This document shows positions 58,600 through 64,000 of a stretch of DNA of 64,000 bases, one piece after another. Under the pieces are notes generated by a model. It was not told the origin of the DNA. It saw only the letters and a program-made list of their open reading frames with translations, and did not search any database. Made by a program: the position numbers and the translations under genes. Source of the stretch: Stratiolaelaps scimitus (Eukaryota > Arthropoda > Arachnida > Mesostigmata > Laelapidae); the NCBI GenBank assembly GCA_019614645.1, contig JABWDB010000012.1:1426001-1490000 (forward strand), read 5' to 3'. Position 1 is the first letter of the stretch; the number at the start of each line of letters is the position of its first letter.

Positions 58600-59440
58600 C
58601 TATGGTTTATCGGTGCCGTGTCTGCGTTTATCTCGCCCCTCGACACAGAACTCTCGATCTGGTCAAACTTCCAGTCACTCGACTCGACTCGACCTCTTCC
58701 AGGTCTCGCGCTACTTCTTCCTTCTTCTCCTATCCTGTGCGACCTTTTCTTGAGCCACTGCTGTGGCTTTTCAGCCACGGGTTTGGTTTAGCCCTCGGCC
58801 ACTCTCCCAGTGGACTATCATCGTCGTCGTCATCGGGTCGTCCTCTCGTTCATTTGCCTCACCGTTGTCAGGTTGGCCACCGCTTCGTGGCAGCTGACAG
58901 GATGAGACTAGTAGGTAGCAAGCCATTCGTCCGGGGTTGGTTGCTTCTAGTAGAGTGGTCACGCACGCACGCAGGCAAGCAAGCAAGCTAGAAGAGAGAC
59001 GGCCCAACGGGGACGCTTTTGCTGCTGCTGCTGCTGTTGATGGTTCTGTTGCTCCTGTGGCCTAGGTAGTACAAACAGCAAAGGTGGAAGGCCTTAGAAG
59101 ACGAGCGTGTCCGCCACTGTTGTTGATAGTGTTGCTGTCGTTGTTTCGATCTTGGGAGTTGCTGGTTGCCATCGCGAATGGCGTTCATAGGTTAGGCAGG
59201 CCACTGCGTTCGTTTTATTTTTTTTTTTCGTTCGAGTTCGGAGCCGCATGTTATTACTACGGCGGTATGTTTTGCGGGCGTGTGTAATTGCCATCGGTTA
59301 GTTTAGTAACCACTTCGAGGATGAAATAAAAACAGGGATTTCAAACAGAGGAGAGAGAGAGGTAGCGAAGATGAAAGAAAATACTAAAGAAAAATCTCTT
59401 GTCGCTGCCGTCAGTGGCTGTTGCTGCCGTTAAATGGCAA
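58600..59440 (-). other. CTG/TTG-rich GC block, mirror of the CAG-rich exon, possible minus-strand 5' untranslated exon
   Basis: The + strand shows (CTG)n at about 59021-59040, TGTTG runs and CpG-rich segments. Read on the minus strand it has the CAG/CAA character of the block at 44.7-47.2 kb. A further (GTT)n(GCT)n run at about 60296-60330 continues the pattern. If the CAG bias marks untranslated exons, this would be a divergent minus-strand transcript start. Overlapping frames on both strands have no known domains. Confidence 0.2.
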
Positions 59441-62400
59441 CCGCAAAACGAATCATATACTGAGGAGATATCAGGAGATAGAGAAACCGCTATGTCAAAT
59501 CAATGACTAGTTGGAGACGGCAAACGATGAACGTCGTAATGATATACACGATAGATTATGCTGATAGTTTATACTGAAGCCACATCCCTTCTCCAGCTTT
59601 ATCGATATGTCGCATCTTTCTGAATAGTTAATAACGCTTTTGTAAACGCACCTCATGTTCACTCGGGGCGGCAGTAGCCAATGCGACGATCTGATATTAT
59701 ACGAAACCATCACGACGTCGACGCTGCTGGTGGCGGCTATGTGCATACTCATGCTTGCTGAGTCTGCCCACTCATAAAGGTCCTTAAAACGACGAAAATG
59801 ACGCCATTCAGGATAAGCAGACATAACAGCAGCAGTGGAACAGTAACGACAACGAGCTAATTCGAAAGGTCGACTGCCAAACGCGGCTATAAAGTGTAAC
59901 GAGAAAAAAAAAGAGTGTACTTGAAGAAGACCATCCAAGAACCTACCAACCAACAACTACCCTCCCTTCCTGGGTTTTGGGTGGCCATAAGCCATAAAGC
60001 TGCCCTGAAGGTTCGATGGATAGATGGATGCGTAGATGGTCTGCTACCTGAATTGGCAAGCTCAGTCATTCTTTGAAACGTGTCTAAGGAGGCGGACACA
60101 ACCGTTGTGATAATAAGTAGTCATCGTAGTGGCCAATTGTGGCGACGATGACGCTGGCTGAACCCACTGGCTTCGCCAACAGCAACTCACGTTGTTCGTC
60201 ATTATGCTGCGACGATGACATCATGGTGATGATCTGATCATGGTGAATATCAGGCGGAGATGATTTTATTACGACAGCTTACTTTGTATAATTACGTTGT
60301 TGTTGTTGTTGTTGTTGCTGCTGCTGCTGCTCATTATCTTACGGGGGCAAACTCGAACGCAGCAGCGAGTGAAGGAATGAGGTGTCAGGAAAATGCGCCG
60401 CACGTGAAGCAGTTCGTCCTTTCCAGATTGAACAAATGAGGGCCACTGATGTCTGCTCGCCTGTAAAGACCGCTTATAGTAAATGAAGAAAGAAAACACA
60501 TTATACACTCACGCACGAGCTCCCACCCCGTGCGAGCATACCACTATGAAGCGGGTGGTATTACCTGTTTCGGTATCCCATAATCAGTTCATATAGTATA
60601 ATAACACATACTATAAATAGTGTACATGCACACACACACACAGACCCTATAGACTCGAGTGTTGTTTCTCGGTGGCTACGATGGTGAGCGAAGCGATGTT
60701 CAGGGAGGGAGAACATCATTTGTTTTAGATAGTGCACACGCTGCTATCACTGCATGGCTATCACCTGCACGGCTGTGATGTGATCATGCAGTAAAAGAGG
60801 AACAACATGTGTACGATATGTTGTGGCACGGTCAACGCGATGAATGTTCTGCCGTTGGGGCCTATGACGGCACGGTGGCCTTATTTAGCGCTGTGGCCTA
60901 TTTCGGCCTGTTTGTCCCATCGAGCCACATATCTACACTGGTACTATACATTCGCATAGTCAACGCACGCTGAGATGATATCGCTTCTATAAGCTGCGTT
61001 TATCAGCTATTTCCTTTAAGAATAGACAATACATCGTATTGTAGGGAAGATGGCGCCCTGGCCGGCGTTTGAGCAGCAGGTCGTTGCTTCTAGACTTCAC
61101 ACTGACACATTGTTGAAGTTCCACATGTATACTATGCAGGCGTAGTTGGTTTGAGTGCTAAATCGCCGTACTCAAACAGTGTGATATATACAAAAGTCTA
61201 ATGAAAAAACGAGGTTGTACACAGTATTTCATGAACATTTTGAGAGTTTGCGTGATCTGAGTTTGGGGCATCCTTCCGAAGATGTCCTGCTTTGTAAATA
61301 TGGAACCAAGCTGGCAACTACTTTTTCCATTTGGAAGGAGTTGCGGTAAAACGTGGAGAGGCCCTTCAACCAATTTCGATGTATACATATATTGGATCGC
61401 ACGTCGATTAAACGGCTAAATTATTTTTAAGGAAATCAGCAAACTGTGCTTTGTCCACTTGTATTATAGTTACTCCACATCGAACGCCCGATCTAGTGTC
61501 TATTTAAACGTCACGTACATAGATCATTAATTAGTTGCTGATTTCATGTGTCTCCTGAACAGACGAACTCCTCGAATCTAATCTTCTATTTCACTATATA
61601 TGACCTGCATCCCCAGAGAGGGAGAGAGACACAAACAGTGTCCAAGACGGAAATCGCACATTAGACGTGCTAATGCAAACGCGATTAGAACGACAAGAGT
61701 GAAAACGTCAACAAACATTGCTTGTGACAGGCGGTGATCGTCGTTCCATGTCTGGTCTCGTATATATTGAACTTTTCCTATTTAAACTGGAGGAAATGCT
61801 CTGGAGAAGAGTATGAACGTTTTATGTGATTATTGTGGTTCTGTTGTGGTTCTGTGAACAACAATTATGTTGTTATTAACGTGCTAATACAGTTATATTG
61901 GTTATATACTAGTTCACCGTTCGACCAGTGCTCATTCTGCTATTGGTAAACAATGATTCGCTCTCCAGATGAATGTAATGGTACAATATCACAGAGTTCG
62001 TGATCTGTGAAGTGGTGAGTTCTCCCTTTTAGCGAGCTTGTTTGGATAATTCATCATTACAGTATATTCCTAGTGATTTAGTAAATGCGTTACGCTATGC
62101 TGTTCCACTATAACTATTTATTATTTCGCATGATACAATTTATTTAATAGAGAGTCACTTTTGGCCTTAAAAATCTTTGTAGGTGAGATTCACCTTTGGG
62201 ACTCAATGCCCCCTATTAGAGCGTCTAGCAAAATGTTTAAATCCATCCAACCTAAATGAATCTCAGCGTAACCCAACATGTGAACTGTTGTCGGTTCGTC
62301 CAATCTACAACAGCCGCAACGGATAAGTCACATAATTGTACTTCCGCCAGGGCGGAGTGGGGTGTCTAGAGGGTTCCTCTTAGACGGGGACAATCAAACG

Positions 62401-62513
62401 CACAGGTGTATGAAGATGTGTGTTCGTGTGTGGGTTGCTGGGTACGACGGATTGACCTATCTGCTAAGTCCAGTCGTACGAGTCAGTCAGTCATTGTAGC
62501 CTTCTTCTTGAGC

Positions 62514-62514
<1 letters not shown>
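59441..62514. other. Non-coding stretch
   Basis: A minus-strand open frame of 149 codons at 59507-59956 has no recognised domain. (AC)n lies near 60629-60641. No gene or RNA was identified. Confidence 0.4.

Positions 62515-62547
<33 letters not shown>
62515..62547. repeat. (TA)16 microsatellite
   Basis: Uninterrupted alternating TA of about 33 bp, which also creates the poly-IY stretches seen in overlapping frames. Confidence 0.9.
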
Positions 62548-62549
<2 letters not shown>

Positions 62550-63505
62550 AAGCAACACGTCGCTCGGTGTATTCTCGCTCGATGCGGGATAGTGGGATTG
62601 TTGGCGCAGAGCGAGCGACTGTGGGTGAGTGGGTGTCTGTGGAGGATTCGCGGTGACCCGTGCCCCGCGAGTGTTATATGAGTAAAGCCACTTTACTTCT
62701 CACTAAAGAGTGTGTGGCCATCATACGCTGGCGCAGGGGGAGATAGAGGGGATATAGGCGAAGGCCATCACCCATCATCATCTTGTCGCCGCCGCCGTTG
62801 CCGCTGCCCGCCTTCTATTACTAATAGTAGCACGACCACTGCTGGGTTGCTCTTCGACCCACAGACTGCGTCGACTGACTCCCCGATTCCTTCAAATTGA
62901 AGAGGCCGCTATGACTACCACTACCACTCCTGTATACCGTAGTCCCTTGGTAGCTACCGCGCGCACCCTTCGATTGGGTGGGGTCAGCCCGTCTCTAACA
63001 AAATACTACAGGGGGTGCGAGCGAGAGAGAGCTAGAGCGGGTGAATGTAAGAAGGGATATAGGCAGGCGATCTGCGAACAACCTGTCGCTCCCCCGCGAC
63101 TACCCCGCATGTATTTAGATCTAAAGGCGGTTGAGGGGATGTGAGAATGGGACGGGTAGGTGATTCGGACCCGTGAGCAGCAAGGAAGAGCAATAGCACG
63201 GAGCGGAGCGGATCTTCTCGGTCTTGGGTTGCTTTGCTTCGCTGACCGGAGTCCTCTTAGAGGGGTGAAATGACGACAACGACAACAACTGACAACGGTC
63301 CCCCACGTGCGCCCTTCCCCGGGGCGTCGAGAATAAGAGGGAGGATTACGAGAGAGGGGAGAGTAGGGATGGGCTCGGCTGTTGCCCGTCGTTCAATGGA
63401 CGTATTATATAATAGTAGCAGGAGCTACGAGCGTATCTCGCACCTCGTCGAAATAGCGGTGATTGTCGTAGTGGTGGTACAGCTTCCGTACACCTCTCCT
63501 AAGCA

Positions 63506-63508
<3 letters not shown>
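62548..63508. other. GC-richer stretch without a recognised gene
   Basis: CpG-containing sequence with several short overlapping frames on both strands, such as 62712-62900, 62911-63144 and 63306-63121 minus. None has a known motif. It may be part of an untranslated exon or promoter of a gene beyond the window. Confidence 0.3.

Positions 63509-63551
<43 letters not shown>
63509..63551. repeat. (TA)21 microsatellite, the longest in the window
   Basis: Uninterrupted alternating TA of about 43 bp. It splits the open frames 63270-63683 (+) and 63727-63425 (-), showing that they are compositional artefacts. Confidence 0.9.
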
Positions 63552-63552
<1 letters not shown>

Positions 63553-64000
63553 GGCGTTTGGAATATCCGTGTACCGTTAGGGGCTCTGATAGTTTGACGA
63601 GTAGCCGCCCGATGCCTTTGTTTACTGTCCGACGAACGGAAATGCCGCTTAGAGATAGAATTAGCTTAGAGATGCCGGGATAGAAAGGTTGCTTACTACC
63701 AACGATTTCCTCTTTAAAATCAGTCAATGGCGAGCAGATGTCGCAGCAGGTACATGTATCACTATTATATTATTATAATTGCTACTATAACATATACGAT
63801 ACAATACATTTATTAAAGCCAAGCGAGACCATTATTATATTTATGGCAATGCCTCAAGACTCGTGTTACCCTCGAGGACAAAACGTTTTTGTGAAAAACG
63901 TAAGGAAGCATCATGATGATATAAGGACGCATCATATCTATTGGATACGACACGAAAATTGATATTTGAAATCATTGGAACACGATTTATACACGTTCTC
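63552..64000. other. Non-coding stretch at the window end
   Basis: AT-rich sequence with no recognised gene. The frame at 63738-63962 has no known domain. Confidence 0.4.

Noticed and set aside
59507..59956. 149-codon minus-strand open frame
   Set aside because: No domain recognised and no splice-site support.
61158..61388. 76-codon minus-strand frame that reads like protein
   Set aside because: Sequence such as FTKQDIFGRMPQTQITQTLK is suggestive, but no family is recognised and the + strand is equally open. It could be a transposon scrap.
63270..63683. 137-codon + strand open frame
   Set aside because: The middle is the (TA)21 microsatellite, so the frame is held open by a repeat without stops in that phase.
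1..64000. CRISPR array, phage, operon or defence-system content
   Set aside because: No regularly spaced direct repeats with unique spacers and no dense gene rows were seen. The intron, SINE and LINE content shows the DNA is eukaryotic.

Overview
The window reads as nuclear DNA of an animal, most probably an arthropod. It is AT-rich and dominated by non-coding sequence. It has GT-AG introns of many kilobases, dozens of short (TA)n tracts, a tRNA-derived SINE family with target-site duplications, a degenerate mariner DNA transposon and a LINE reverse-transcriptase remnant. There are no operons, no Shine-Dalgarno-spaced gene rows and no CRISPR. Compact exons, very long (CAG/CAA)n-rich untranslated-looking exons and (TA)n abundance would suit a mite or tick, but that placement is inference.

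The one gene I recognise with confidence is a GAS1-like (growth arrest-specific 1 / GDNF-receptor fold) gene on the + strand. Two exons, 10745-11027 and 18883-19600, join in phase across a 7.9 kb intron. They encode a signal-like hydrophobic stretch, two cysteine-rich GAS1 modules, a charged linker and a C-terminal hydrophobic tail typical of a GPI-anchored protein. A candidate initiating exon at 1703-1763 has the right splice phase. The roughly 9 kb and 7.9 kb introns carry SINEs, a 124-bp MITE-like element and AT hairpins.

From 20 to 44 kb the window is mostly non-coding. It holds SINE fragments, a mariner copy with recognisable inverted repeats and a large internal deletion (23055-23977), and a + strand LINE RT pseudogene (about 31230-31680, perhaps to 32210). 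Several short exons are coding-like but unidentified: a first-exon candidate at 26796-26877 that joins in phase to a proline-rich exon at 36943; a signal-peptide exon at 34058-34244; a + strand terminal-exon candidate at 41967-42224; and a minus-strand coding-like block around 42230-42535.

From 44 to 64 kb the sequence changes character. It becomes richer in GC and CAG/CAA (or CTG/TTG on the other strand), with no long conserved ORF. The clearest block, about 44700-47233, looks like a 2.5 kb 5' untranslated exon ending in a consensus splice donor; its coding exons would lie beyond the window. Similar blocks occur at 47880-48560 and 54280-54800 (+), and about 58600-59440 and 60290-60340 (minus-like). 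No second gene is identified here.

I found no previously undescribed multigene system. The most interesting items are the intron-split GAS1 homologue with an unusual charged linker, the SINE family caught with four target-site duplications and two length forms, and several unassigned exon candidates.
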